Of a stretch of 64,000 bases of DNA, positions 26,999-35,677 are shown piece by piece. The notes beneath the pieces are model-generated. The model worked only from the letters and a program-made list of their open reading frames with translations, did no database searches and had not been told where the DNA came from. The position numbers were made by a program, and so were the translations under genes. Source of the stretch: Desulfobacteraceae bacterium (GTDB lineage: Bacteria; Desulfobacterota; Desulfobacteria; Desulfobacterales; Desulfosalsimonadaceae); assembly GCA_003599885.1 (NCBI GenBank), contig QZKW01000083.1, positions 1 through 64,000 of the forward strand. The letters are read 5' to 3'. The number at the start of each line of letters is the position of its first letter. Position 1 is the stretch's first letter.

Positions 26999-27583
26999 AT
27001 GAAAAAGTTAGCGGTTGTCATGATGGTCCTTTTGTTTTTATGTCCGGCAGCAATGGCCAAGAAGGTCGGGGATGTGGAGGTTGCGGATTCCATTACGGTT
27101 GGGGGGCAGGCCTTAAGTTTAAACGGAGCAGGTGAAAGAATCAAAAAAGTGGCGTTTATCAAAATAGAGGTCTATGCGGCGGGTTTGTACCTTCAGGCCA
27201 AGAGTGCAAACGCTCAGAGCATTATTGATGCTGATGCGCCCATGGGCATCCGGATGTATATTACGACCGGCATGGCCACCAAAGAAAAGCTCACGACAGC
27301 TTGGAGCGAAGGGTTTGAAACCGCCACCGGCGATAATGTCGATCCCATTAAGGGCGAAATCGCCAAGTTCAACGCACTGTTCAAGACAGACCCCAAAGAA
27401 GGCGATATGTATGAAATCGCTTATGTTCCGGGACAGGGTATCTCACTGGCCATGAACGGCGTGAGCCAGGGCGCACCCATTCCGGGGCTGGAATTTAAAA
27501 AAGCGGTGTTCGGCATCTGGCTCAGCGACAATATTGACGATGACTACCTGAATGACTTGAAAGCGAATTTGCTCGGAAAATAA
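26999..27583 (+). CDS. Secreted chalcone isomerase-like protein
   Basis: About 194 residues from ATG 26999 (AAGGAAAGGGG upstream). Residues 1-20 are a signal peptide (MKKLAVVMMVLLFLCPAAMA). The domain begins VADSITVGGQALSLNGAGER and continues IKIEVYAAGLYLQAKSANAQ, typical of bacterial CHI-like folds, which often bind lipids rather than catalyse flavonoid isomerisation. It acts in the periplasm. A strong terminator follows 30 bases downstream. An upstream in-frame start at 26924 is rejected because the leader begins at 26999. Confidence 0.85.
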   Translation: MKKLAVVMMVLLFLCPAAMAKKVGDVEVADSITVGGQALSLNGAGERIKKVAFIKIEVYAAGLYLQAKSANAQSIIDADAPMGIRMYITTGMATKEKLTTAWSEGFETATGDNVDPIKGEIAKFNALFKTDPKEGDMYEIAYVPGQGISLAMNGVSQGAPIPGLEFKKAVFGIWLSDNIDDDYLNDLKANLLGK

Positions 27584-27613
27584 AACAAGATCGGTTTTTA
27601 TGAAAATCCAAAG

Positions 27614-27650
27614 TCTGCCCGGTAACAAATGTTACCGGGCAGGCTTTTTT
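27614..27650 (+). terminator. Rho-independent terminator
   Basis: CTGCCCGGTAAC at 27615-27626 pairs with GTTACCGGGCAG at 27631-27642 over AAAT and runs into T6. It ends the chalcone-isomerase-like gene. Confidence 0.9.
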
Positions 27651-27718
27651 AGTGTGCGGAGCTGCCCTCTCATTAGACGGAGGCACACCTCCGAGCGCGA
27701 TTCAGCATTCAGCACTCA

Positions 27719-29440
27719 TCATTTTCCGTTCCCATATTCCATGCCGTTTTTCAGCATTTCCGCTGCATGGCTGCGGGTGGCGGCCGTGATTTTTTCGCCG
27801 CCGATCATGCGGGCGGTTTCCTCCAGGCGCTGGTCGCCCGTTAACGGCGATATCCGGGTGAAGGTACGGCCGTTTTCGATATGTTTGGATATTTTATAAT
27901 GATGGTGGCCGAACGCGGCAATCTGGGCCAGATGGGTAATGCAGATCACCTGATTGGCCGCCGCCAGTCGCGACAGTTTTTTACCGACCACTTCCGCGAC
28001 ATCGCCGCCGATACCGGCGTCCACTTCATCAAAAATCATGGTGCCGGTGGATGCATCGTTTGCGGTGATGGATTTCAGCGCCAGCACCACCCGCGACAAT
28101 TCGCCGCCGGAGGCGATCTGGGAAAGGGGTTTCAGCTCTTCCCCCACATTGGGCGCGATCATAAAACTGGCCTGTTCCATGCCGGTGTCTCCGATTATCA
28201 AACCGTCGGCAGTTAACCAGGGGGATGACTTCGGCGTGGCCGGAACCCCGGTAAACGCGATGTCGAACCGGGTGGCCGGCATTTTAAGCGCGTGGAGTTC
28301 CGCCTCCACTTTCCGGGCAAGAGAAGCGGCAACCTCCCGCCGGCTCAGAGATAACTTTTTTGCAAGCGCTACAAGCTGCTGGTGATCTTTGTCCAGGGTT
28401 TGTTCCGTCTCTGCGATCCGGTCTTCCAGGCAGTCCAGAGTATCCAGCTCCCGGGTGATTTTCTCCAGGTGCTGAAATACGTCTTCAATGGTTGCCCCAT
28501 ATTTCCGTTTCAGGCGGTTGATCTGGTCCAGCCGGGCCGCCACCGACTCCAGCCGGGCCGGGTCAAACAAAATGCCATCCAGATATCCTTGAAGCTCCCT
28601 GGCAATATCTTCGATACGAAACACGGCATCACTTAATGCTTCCGCCGAAGACACGAGTGCGCCGTCAATGCGGGCCGCCGTTTCCACCTGTCGCTTCACT
28701 TCGCCTAATCTTTCGGCAACCGCCCCATCAACATTATACAACGCTTCAAGGCTTCCCTGAATGGTCTGGTACAGCATCTCCGCGTTTTTCAAACGGGTTT
28801 GTTCCTGCTTGAGGAGGGTATCTTCATCAGGGGAAAGATCCGCGTCTTCAATCTCTTTTTTTTGAAATTCCAGGAGCTGCATTTGGTCATGCTGTTTCTG
28901 ACGGTTTGCTCTCAAATCGGCGAGTTCCTGAATCAAGGGAAGGATGGCGTGGTGGCAATCCGTGACTTGTGTTCTCAGGTGCATGTTGTCACCGCTCTGG
29001 TCAAGAATGAGCAGATGGCTGGTTTCATTTAACAGCCGCTGATGCTCATGCTGGCCGGAGATGGCGGCCAGATTCCCGGTGACTTCGTTTAAGGCCTGCA
29101 TGGTGGACAGCCGGCCGTTGATATACACCCGGTGCCGGTCATTTTTGGAGATAATCCGCCGGATCAGGAGATCGGCTGAGGGTTCAATGCCCTGGTCGGC
29201 GAGAACTTGGACGGTGGCACCGGTCAGGGGGAGATGAAACAGTGCGTCGATTTCAGCCGTTTCCGCGCCGGTCCGGATCATTTTGGATGTGGCGCGGCTC
29301 CCGAGAACCAGATTGACCGCGTTTATAATGATGGATTTGCCCGCCCCGGTTTCTCCGCTTAAAATAGTAAGCCCCTCAGAAAACCGGATGGTCACATCGT
29401 CAATAATGGCGAAATTTTTAATTGAAAGTTCGGTCAGCAT
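27719..29440 (-). CDS. recN: DNA repair protein RecN
   Basis: The 573-residue SMC-like ATPase has Walker A (LSGETGAGKSIIINAV) near residues 27-42, a coiled-coil arm from about 160 to 370, and the C-terminal signature ASGGELSRVVLALKSI. Walker B is TMIFDEVDAGIGGDVAEVV. RecN works in double-strand-break repair with RecA. Only a weak ribosome binding site precedes ATG 29440. No SOS-type box was recognised upstream. Confidence 0.95.
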   Translation of the reverse strand: MLTELSIKNFAIIDDVTIRFSEGLTILSGETGAGKSIIINAVNLVLGSRATSKMIRTGAETAEIDALFHLPLTGATVQVLADQGIEPSADLLIRRIISKNDRHRVYINGRLSTMQALNEVTGNLAAISGQHEHQRLLNETSHLLILDQSGDNMHLRTQVTDCHHAILPLIQELADLRANRQKQHDQMQLLEFQKKEIEDADLSPDEDTLLKQEQTRLKNAEMLYQTIQGSLEALYNVDGAVAERLGEVKRQVETAARIDGALVSSAEALSDAVFRIEDIARELQGYLDGILFDPARLESVAARLDQINRLKRKYGATIEDVFQHLEKITRELDTLDCLEDRIAETEQTLDKDHQQLVALAKKLSLSRREVAASLARKVEAELHALKMPATRFDIAFTGVPATPKSSPWLTADGLIIGDTGMEQASFMIAPNVGEELKPLSQIASGGELSRVVLALKSITANDASTGTMIFDEVDAGIGGDVAEVVGKKLSRLAAANQVICITHLAQIAAFGHHHYKISKHIENGRTFTRISPLTGDQRLEETARMIGGEKITAATRSHAAEMLKNGMEYGNGK

Positions 29441-29571
29441 GGTTTATCCGGTAAATTCAATTGACTGCTGTCATGAAGAATAATAGATTACCCACTTTTA
29501 TTATTGATAATTGAAGTTTTGTCAATAACCCGTATAAATTGAGAGATTTCCTTTTTTGGGATAAAGACTGT

Positions 29572-30504
29572 ATGCTTAAACAACATGCTGAAAACATATC
29601 GGAGCCGTCCCATCATGTGATGGGCGGCGTGGCGGTCGAAGTCAGGAATATTCAGACAACAGACGGTGCCCTTTTGTCGCTCAGCCGGATCAAGCCCCGC
29701 GGCATATCGGCCCTGCCGTTTCCGGTGATTTTGGTTCACGGCAGTTATTCCACCCGGAGCTTCTGGATTTCCCCCAAAGGCATCGGCCTTGGGGTGTATC
29801 TGGCGGACCAGGGGTTTGATGTGTGGTTTCCGGAACTGAGAGGCCACGGCCTGTCGCCCAAAACCGATTCTTTTTCAAAAATAACCGCTGAAGACCAGAT
29901 CCGGTATGATTTGCCGGCGGTTCAGGATGCCGTGTTCTCCTTCACCAATGCCCCCGCTTTCTGGATCGGGCATTCATTTGGCGGGTTATTTGTCATTGGC
30001 GCGCTGTCGATGGACTGGCTGCGGCATGACCAGGTGCGGGGTTTCGTCACGTTCGGCAGCCAGATCAGCCTGGGGGACCGGTATCTGAAAATCCCTCCGC
30101 TCGCTTGGACCCTGTCCGCATTGCTCCGCATCATGGGTCATTTTCCGGCTCCGGCATTCGGGCTGGGGCCGGAGATCGAATCCGCCGGAACCATGATGGA
30201 AACCATTCGATGGAAAAAATTCGGCGGGCGATGGACCAGTTCCGAAGGCGTATCTTACTGGGACGGGCTGGAAAAGATAACCATGCCGGCCCTGACCTAT
30301 GCGGCGGCGGACGATAAAAATGATCCGCCGGCCGGGTGCCGGAAAATCCATAAACGATTGGGAAGCATCGATAAAATGTTTATGGTGCTGGGTAAAGACA
30401 CCGGGTTTTCGACAGATTATGACCATGTGGGCATGGTGGTGAGCCGGGAAGCGCAGCAGGAGGTCTGGCCGGATGTGGCCGGGTGGCTTCGGGACCGTGT
30501 TTAA
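29572..30504 (+). CDS. Alpha/beta hydrolase
   Basis: About 310 residues. FPVILVHGSYSTRSFW gives the oxyanion region, FWIGHSFGGLFVIG the GxSxG nucleophile elbow (Ser), and YDHVGMVV the likely catalytic His. ELRGHGLS follows the core. ATG 29572 is chosen; TTG 29539 would add 11 residues and has no better ribosome site. It could be an esterase or lipase. It is divergent from recN. Confidence 0.8.
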   Translation: MLKQHAENISEPSHHVMGGVAVEVRNIQTTDGALLSLSRIKPRGISALPFPVILVHGSYSTRSFWISPKGIGLGVYLADQGFDVWFPELRGHGLSPKTDSFSKITAEDQIRYDLPAVQDAVFSFTNAPAFWIGHSFGGLFVIGALSMDWLRHDQVRGFVTFGSQISLGDRYLKIPPLAWTLSALLRIMGHFPAPAFGLGPEIESAGTMMETIRWKKFGGRWTSSEGVSYWDGLEKITMPALTYAAADDKNDPPAGCRKIHKRLGSIDKMFMVLGKDTGFSTDYDHVGMVVSREAQQEVWPDVAGWLRDRV

Positions 30505-30524
30505 AGAGTGACTACTCAGGTATA

Positions 30525-30551
30525 CAGAATTCAGGAGTCAGAATTCAGAAT
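30525..30551. repeat. AATTCAGGAGTCA-family repeat (copy 2)
   Basis: CAGAATTCAGGAGTCAGAAT starts here and continues TCAGAAT. It shares AGAATTCAGGAGTCA with 26259-26273 and also follows a gene's 3' end by 20 bases. A related motif (ATTCAGCATTCAGCACTCA) stands before the recN stop near 27702-27720. Confidence 0.6.
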
Positions 30552-30592
30552 GGCCCATATGTAAAATTATACTATAACAGGATTAATAAACA

Positions 30593-30994
30593 ATGACTAC
30601 AGCAACTTATGAAAACTTATTTACACCTGAAACCCTTCAGGAAATCTTTCCGGAAAGCCGGGCAGATCAGTTTTTCGATGCCATGTACGGTGATCCGGAG
30701 GAAGGCGCTTACAATATTTCTTTAAAATTTAAGCGGCAGACTGAAAATACGATCGTATTTGAATTCCACCTGACCCGGCGGCCCGGAAAATGCCTCCGGT
30801 GCAACCTGACCTATGGGCTGCCCCCGGTTTTTTCAAGACATCCGGTCATTGATGTAAAAGGGCTCGTGAAAAAAATCGACCAGCGGCTTACCGGACAGGC
30901 ACGGTGCCGGGACTGGAAGCTCGGCGAGACCATGGAAATGTCCGATGCCCTGCATGTGATTCCGCTCACGGTTTTTCTGGAACCGGTTGCGTAG
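30593..30994 (+). CDS. Conserved hypothetical protein with a CxxC
   Basis: The 133-residue product has an acidic N-terminus (FTPETLQEIFPESRADQFF) and a basic middle with CLRCNLTYGLPPVFSRHP, a CxxC that might bind metal. The start follows AGGA. No domain recognised. It is a compact soluble protein. Confidence 0.6.
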   Translation: MTTATYENLFTPETLQEIFPESRADQFFDAMYGDPEEGAYNISLKFKRQTENTIVFEFHLTRRPGKCLRCNLTYGLPPVFSRHPVIDVKGLVKKIDQRLTGQARCRDWKLGETMEMSDALHVIPLTVFLEPVA

Positions 30995-31515
30995 AGACTG
31001 TTTGAAAAATATGAAATGATTTTTACCTGGGAAATATTTCCCAGGTAAACTCATCCAGCCTCTTTGGATTGCTGGGATTTCAACCTTCATCTGATTTAGT
31101 CACTTGTTTTCATCTGATTTTTTCGTAGGTCGGGTTTCTTACCCGACATTGACCCATTCCGTAAGCAAGCGGGACATGGGGAGAAAGGCAACACTCTTTC
31201 GGCGGGGGGAGCCCATTGCGATGCGGCCCTGAGCCCTTTGGTTTCCGTGGATCACGGGGGCAAACTGTTTGAGCGGATAAAAACCAATGAACTTGACGGT
31301 TGCGGGAAATGAGATTGACATAACGCCCGTCGGCATTCCACTTTGTCAGCGAGTTTTTGCCCACGCCACGGAAATCGAAGGGGCAGGGATCTTTCCGCAG
31401 CGCACGGGCTGGGTTCTTTTGTTACTTTTCTTTCCCATAAAGAAAAGTAAAAATCTATTAATTCGGTATGGTGCCCCCAGAATTACATCCTTTTTTATCG
31501 GCAAAAATGCTTGTT
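30995..31515. repeat. Repeat-rich intergenic element with three perfect hairpins
   Basis: No convincing gene. A perfect 28-bp palindrome lies at 31022-31049 (arms TTTACCTGGGAAAT/ATTTCCCAGGTAAA). GTCGGGT/ACCCGAC pair at 31129-31147, and 12-bp arms TTACTTTTCTTT/AAAGAAAAGTAA lie at 31422-31450. The 84-codon minus-strand frame at 31110-31364 lacks a ribosome site. The layout suggests a dispersed non-coding repeat; a genome-wide copy count would settle it. Confidence 0.55.
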
Positions 31516-31803
31516 TTAATTAGAAATAAAAGTATCATAAAGGGGCTCCACTATGGTTTCATTTAGGAATTTTTGAAAGTTAAAGGCGATCAATTGATCG
31601 GTGAGGCCAGTAACGAAAAAAAATAAAACAGAAAACAAAAATGATGCCACAAGAGATATCGGAAACATTAAAAAATTTCCTCCAGAGATTATCGTAGTTA
31701 TAACTCCAACAATAACCCCGGCGAAAAGCCAAAGGATGATCAACGGGAACACTGTATTTATCCCGACGGCAGTTTTAAACGCTATTTTCAAGAACTCCTT
31801 CAT
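31516..31803 (-). CDS. Small two-helix membrane protein
   Basis: The 95-residue product has two hydrophobic segments (FPLIILWLFAGVIVGVITTI and FPISLVASFLFSVLFFFVTG). Its start overlaps the end of the acyl-reductase-like gene by 29 bases, and the GGAG before its ATG 31803 lies within that gene. Tight coupling suggests a shared membrane-linked role. No family assigned. Confidence 0.65.
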   Translation of the reverse strand: MKEFLKIAFKTAVGINTVFPLIILWLFAGVIVGVITTIISGGNFLMFPISLVASFLFSVLFFFVTGLTDQLIAFNFQKFLNETIVEPLYDTFISN

Positions 31804-32977
31804 GACAATCTCCTGTAATGGACTTTGCTGTTATTTCAAGATTAAACGATTTAATAGCTTTTCCAAAATTTCGAGGTGTAGGCATGCCAAAATCAAGAGC
31901 GGCAAACATGACTCTTACAATATCCATATTTTTTTCGTTTATGGACATCCAGTCAAAGGAACCGATTTTTTTATCTTTTTTTAAAAAAAAGGCGATCGCG
32001 AGCGTTTCAGCGAAACATCCAAACACCACCCCTTTCGTCAGCCTGAAGGTGAGGTAGCTAAACGGACCCAGAACATATTTTAAGCGGGGAGAATATCCAT
32101 TTCCTGCATCTTGCCGGATAATTTTATTCCTATGTTTCATGTAGACACTTCGTTTCATGTTTGATGGTTCGGCAACATCAACCACCAGAATTTTCTTTTT
32201 CGCTTTCTCAGCGAGAAAAGCGACCGTCTCATCGGTTAACCTGACTTTTTCAGAATGCGTACACGCCACGATTGCCGAGACTTCGGGCATGTCCGCCAGG
32301 CTGGCAAAACAGTCGATTCCGTATTTTTCTCGGATTTTTTCAAGTCCGTTTCCATTGGCACCGACCCCTATGACATTGTAGCCTTTTTGGACAAGCATGC
32401 CAGTGATGTGTTCCCCCAAAAAGCCATACGGTCCAAGCACTGCAATTCTTGATTTTTCCGGGCTGATTTTTGTCTTTTCAATCGCCCTCATTGTTTCATC
32501 CATAAGAAGAAGCAACGTTCCATTGTCGCCCAAGGTGAAAATCAATTCCGGAAAACGTTTCTTTAGCTCTGCTGCATCATCGCCAAACAATCTTTTGGTG
32601 CTGGCAGCCAGAAGTATCACCTTGGCTCCTTTTTTTTGAGACCATTCCACCGTTTTAATGAAAAGTTTCCGGGCCGCTTCCCTCCCTTCATGTGTGGCAA
32701 GATCATTTGTAGTAACATCAATGGTCCTTGTCCTCCCTGCAATTCCATTAATCCATAAACGCGGGCAGTTGAAGTGGCCGCAGCTAGGTCGCCATTTCCC
32801 AAGAAAACGCAGGCGGTCAACGTCATCTCGCATATTAGAAATAAACACACAGTCAAGGACCGGTCGAAATGTTAATCTCCGGATATGCGCCCGCCAATCG
32901 AAACCAGCAACAAGCGCCCGCCAAGTGGCCGCCATCAAAGTTCTCCAGTGCAAATAAATTACAAGCTGTTTAAACAT
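31775..32977 (-). CDS. Distant acyl-[ACP] reductase-like NAD(P)-binding protein
   Basis: The 400-residue product has a Rossmann motif (AVLGPYGFLGEHITGML, about residues 179-195). Parts parallel the cyanobacterial long-chain acyl-ACP reductase: FTLGDNGTLLLLMDETMRA (147-165) against its FTTGNTHTAY region, and VVFGCFAETLAIAF (317-330), then INEKNMDIVRVMFAALDFGM, against its FACFAEAM and following helix. Cys321 aligns with the Cys I recall as acyl-binding there. AAGGAGT precedes ATG 32977. It may reduce acyl-thioesters, but a shikimate-dehydrogenase-like or glutamyl-tRNA-reductase-like role cannot be excluded. Confidence 0.55.
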   Translation of the reverse strand: MFKQLVIYLHWRTLMAATWRALVAGFDWRAHIRRLTFRPVLDCVFISNMRDDVDRLRFLGKWRPSCGHFNCPRLWINGIAGRTRTIDVTTNDLATHEGREAARKLFIKTVEWSQKKGAKVILLAASTKRLFGDDAAELKKRFPELIFTLGDNGTLLLLMDETMRAIEKTKISPEKSRIAVLGPYGFLGEHITGMLVQKGYNVIGVGANGNGLEKIREKYGIDCFASLADMPEVSAIVACTHSEKVRLTDETVAFLAEKAKKKILVVDVAEPSNMKRSVYMKHRNKIIRQDAGNGYSPRLKYVLGPFSYLTFRLTKGVVFGCFAETLAIAFFLKKDKKIGSFDWMSINEKNMDIVRVMFAALDFGMPTPRNFGKAIKSFNLEITAKSITGDCHEGVLENSV

Positions 32978-33201
32978 AGCACTCCTTGATAATAATAATT
33001 CCGGACTATATAACGAATCCGATCGTGACCCGGAACACAGAAGAGGAATAATTTGAGATAAAAGAATAATCAGAAAATTTAGTCACCCCGCAAATCTGCA
33101 TTAGACAACCGAATAAATTCCTTGATTGAAAAAATTAACACCTATAAACAGCACCGTCAACCATAAATTACCCACAATAGAGGGTTTTTTGACCAGGATT
33201 T

Positions 33202-33236
33202 GCCACCTATAATTGGTTCTAAAAAACCGAGGTGGC
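33202..33236 (+). promoter_or_regulatory. Hairpin enclosing the XRE gene's ribosome binding site, or regulator operator
   Basis: GCCACCT (33202-33208) is complementary to AGGTGGC (33230-33236), which is the Shine-Dalgarno region two bases before ATG 33239. A nested GGTT/AACC pair lies at 33215-33218 and 33225-33228. As RNA the hairpin would hide the ribosome site; as DNA it is a long-spaced dyad. Confidence 0.5.
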
Positions 33237-33238
33237 GC

Positions 33239-33568
33239 ATGGCTGATCCGCTATTATTGAAAATAGGCGAAAAAATAAGAAAAATAAGAAAACTTCAGGG
33301 GTTGACCCAGGAAGAATTAGCGGAGAAGTGCGGGCTAAGCTACAAATATCTGGGGGAAATTGAGCGGGGCGAGAAAAACTCCGGTATCCTGAATCTTTTT
33401 AAAATCGCCAGTGGCTTATCTCTTTCCGTCGCGGATATAGTGGATATTGACCCCGGCGTTGATGGGGAAGACAATAATCTGAAAATAGAATTCCTTCATT
33501 TTTTATCGGACAAAAACGCCCAAGATTTGAAAAAAGCCTTGGAGGTCTTGAAAGCAGTTTTTGAATAA
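33239..33568 (+). CDS. XRE-family helix-turn-helix regulator
   Basis: About 109 residues. IGEKIRKIRKLQGLTQEELA with EKCGLSYKYLGEIERGEKN is the Cro/C1-type HTH (about residues 8-62), followed by a short acidic tail (DIDPGVDGEDNN) and a helix FLHFLSDKNAQDLKKALEVL. ATG 33239 follows AGGTGG. It has no obvious target gene, and stands near gene debris, which can mark former mobile DNA. Confidence 0.85.
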   Translation: MADPLLLKIGEKIRKIRKLQGLTQEELAEKCGLSYKYLGEIERGEKNSGILNLFKIASGLSLSVADIVDIDPGVDGEDNNLKIEFLHFLSDKNAQDLKKALEVLKAVFE

Positions 33569-33910
33569 CCTTATACTGAGTTGCTTCTGAACCAAAGGGA
33601 AGATTTAGGGGCGGTCATGCCTAAATGCATAAGTCTCATTCTTTGAACTGTAAGCGGATAGTGTCCAGTTGCCGGAAGACCAGAAGTAAACCATTTTTTT
33701 TGACCCGACGGCCCATGTCGTAAATGAACTCGACTTTCTTACCGCCGCCTGCCTACGCGGCGGGTTGCGAGAATGCCTTAAAATCTGATTTCCCTTTTGT
33801 ACTTCAGGCACCGGTAATTTTGCCGACACCACCTTGCAGATTGCGGCCCATGCTTGCGCCGCGTCTTTGGAAGTGGAGAAATAAGTTCCGGAGCGGTTGT
33901 GACGGCCGGA
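33569..33910. other. Gene-debris strip on the minus strand
   Basis: Between the XRE gene and the SDR tail there is no intact gene. The minus strand at 33640-33740 reads as an RHS/YD-repeat fragment. A further protein-like stretch (YFSTSKDAAQAWAAICKV, about 33828-33884) could not be assigned. Confidence 0.5.
33640..33740 (-). pseudogene. RHS/YD-repeat protein fragment with a frameshift
   Basis: One minus-strand frame reads VEFIYDMGRRVKK, and after a one-base shift at an A-run the adjacent frame reads KKMVYFWSSGNWTLS. Together they match the RHS form YDYMGRRVxKxVYxWxSGNW. Length is about 30 residues, so the gene is dead. Confidence 0.45.
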
Positions 33911-33982
33911 TCAGTCGGCCATAGTCAGCCCGCCGCTGACGCTCAGAATCTGGCCGATGATGAAATCCGCCTCATTGGACGC
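33911..33982 (-). pseudogene. Short-chain dehydrogenase C-terminal tail (BadH/FabG-like)
   Basis: Just after the crotonase stop, the minus strand reads ASNEADFIIGQILSVSGGLT and MAD then stop, the usual C-terminus of classical SDR enzymes (ASDEADFITGQxLxVDGG). The other ~230 residues are missing. The tail sits where a BadH-type 2-hydroxycyclohexanecarboxyl-CoA dehydrogenase gene might be expected next to a BadI-like gene. Confidence 0.65.
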
Positions 33983-33998
33983 GATATTGATGAATCCA

Positions 33999-34796
33999 TC
34001 ATTTTCTGAATTTTGAAAACTCAGGCGGCCGTTTTTCCATAAACGCGTTTCTGCCTTCCAGGGATTCTTCGGTATCATAAAACATGCTTAAGCCGCCGAC
34101 ACCCAGGTTCGTGATGCCCACCACCCCGTCGGTTTCCGCATGGAAGGCGTATTTCAGCATTTTTAAGGCTGTGGGGCTTTTTGCCAGAAGTTCCGCGCAC
34201 CAGTTGTCCACTTCCGCATCGAGACGATCATGGGGAACCACCGCGTTGACCAGCCCCATTTTCAGGGCTTCATCAGCCGAATACTTGCGGCACAAGAACC
34301 AGATTTCCTTGGCTTTTTTAAGCCCCACCGCACGGACGAGATCTCCGGTGCCATAGCCCGGATCAAAACTGCCCACCTTCGGTCCTGCCTGCCCGAATGT
34401 CGCTTTGTCGGATGCAATGGAAAAATCGCACACCACATGAAACACATGGCCGCCGCCAATGGCATACCCGTTGACCCGCGCGATGACGGGTTTGGGTATG
34501 GTGCGGATCAGGGTGCTGACCTGCTGCCAGCCCACCTCCAGGGGCAGGGCCGCGACGGTTCCGGCATAGCCGCCGGGCTCCCGGATGGACTGGTCCCCGC
34601 CGGTGCAGAAAGCCTTATCCCCGGCCCCGGTCAGAACCACCACGCCCACGGAAGGATCCACCCATGCATCGGTAAATGCCTGGGTCAGCTCAAAAATCGT
34701 TGTCGGGGTGCAGGCATTGTATTTTTCCGGCCGGTTGATGGTAATCCGCGCCGTGCCGTCTTTTTTATCAAAAAAAATTTCTTTAAAGTCCATCAT
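33999..34796 (-). CDS. Crotonase of the BadI/MenB group, probable 2-ketocyclohexanecarboxyl-CoA hydrolase-like
   Basis: The 265-residue protein has GAGDKAFCTGGDQSIREPGG, then PKPVIARVNGYAIGGGHVFH (oxyanion hole GGG) and FGQAGPKVGSFDPGYGTGDL. The DPGYGT form is closer to BadI, the ring-cleaving hydrolase of anaerobic benzoate breakdown, than to MenB (GGWGA), but EIWFLCRKY and GRNAFMEKR are shared with both. ATG 34796 or 34793 directly follows the DUF218 stop. A C-terminal SDR tail lies right behind it. The ring-cleavage role is inference. Confidence 0.7.
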   Translation of the reverse strand: MMDFKEIFFDKKDGTARITINRPEKYNACTPTTIFELTQAFTDAWVDPSVGVVVLTGAGDKAFCTGGDQSIREPGGYAGTVAALPLEVGWQQVSTLIRTIPKPVIARVNGYAIGGGHVFHVVCDFSIASDKATFGQAGPKVGSFDPGYGTGDLVRAVGLKKAKEIWFLCRKYSADEALKMGLVNAVVPHDRLDAEVDNWCAELLAKSPTALKMLKYAFHAETDGVVGITNLGVGGLSMFYDTEESLEGRNAFMEKRPPEFSKFRK

Positions 34797-35477
34797 TCAC
34801 CACGAAAGTTTGATATTCAGGAGTAACAGTGATTTTAAAAAGCGCGATATCTGACTTTGCCCCTCCGGTTTTTCCGGGAGCTTACCTGTGATTTTCCAGG
34901 AGGTAAATTCAAACAGGCTTCCCCAGAATTCCAGAAATTCATTATAAAGGAAATGCGCCAGCGGGGGGTCTCCGGTCTGATGGAAGCTGGTCACTTTATG
35001 GATTTTGACCCGAACATCCGTTCCTGCCAGAAACAGACGCAGCAGCATCAGGCTTCTGGGCATGTGATAGTCGGATGTCACCAGAGTAACGGTCTTAAAT
35101 TGATTGGTTTCAATAATGCGGGAGGTGTAAAAAGCGTTCTCAAATGTGGTGGAGCCGTGAATTTCAGGAATATGGGTGATGCCGGTTTTTAATGAGTATC
35201 GTTTATCCCACAGATTCCGGAGTCTTTTGCAGGAAGGGGAAAGTATCAGATAGGGTGCTATGCCTTGGTTGGCAAGCTGGTAGGCGGTTTCGATCCTTTT
35301 TTCAGTGCCCATGAAAACGAGGACGGCGTCTGAACGAGCCGTGTCGTTCTTCGCATTTAAAATCCAGGCAAAGAACAGGCCTTCAACTAAAAAAAGCAGA
35401 AACACGGCAAGGCACACCCCATAGAAAGCCCGGCTAAAAAATCGAATTCCGAAGCCCTTTTTTTTTTGACTGTTCAT
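34797..35477 (-). CDS. DUF218/SanA-ElyC-like membrane-anchored protein
   Basis: The 226-residue product has an N-terminal membrane helix (FYGVCLAVFLLFLVEGLFFAW) and a DUF218 core. ARSDAVLVFMGTEKRIETAY, then GSTTFENAFYTSRII and VTLVTSDYHMPRSLMLLRL are typical of YdcF/SanA/ElyC proteins, which affect envelope glycan or lipid-carrier metabolism. The stop is followed directly by the ATG of the BadI-like gene, so they are probably cotranscribed though functionally unrelated by family. Confidence 0.8.
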   Translation of the reverse strand: MNSQKKKGFGIRFFSRAFYGVCLAVFLLFLVEGLFFAWILNAKNDTARSDAVLVFMGTEKRIETAYQLANQGIAPYLILSPSCKRLRNLWDKRYSLKTGITHIPEIHGSTTFENAFYTSRIIETNQFKTVTLVTSDYHMPRSLMLLRLFLAGTDVRVKIHKVTSFHQTGDPPLAHFLYNEFLEFWGSLFEFTSWKITGKLPEKPEGQSQISRFLKSLLLLNIKLSW

Positions 35478-35677
35478 GGGGTCTTTTTTGCTTTTGATTT
35501 TCCGGTTCCCGGTTGTTGAGCAACATGTGTTTGAAGGGAATATGATATTTTAAAGCCCTTGTCAATCCTCCCATATCGTGACAGCAACAGGGCTGAATCT
35601 GCTCAGCATCATGGGGGTTCCATTATGCCGATGATTTACAGTACCTCGCAAACAAGCGGATAATCGTCTGGAATCAG

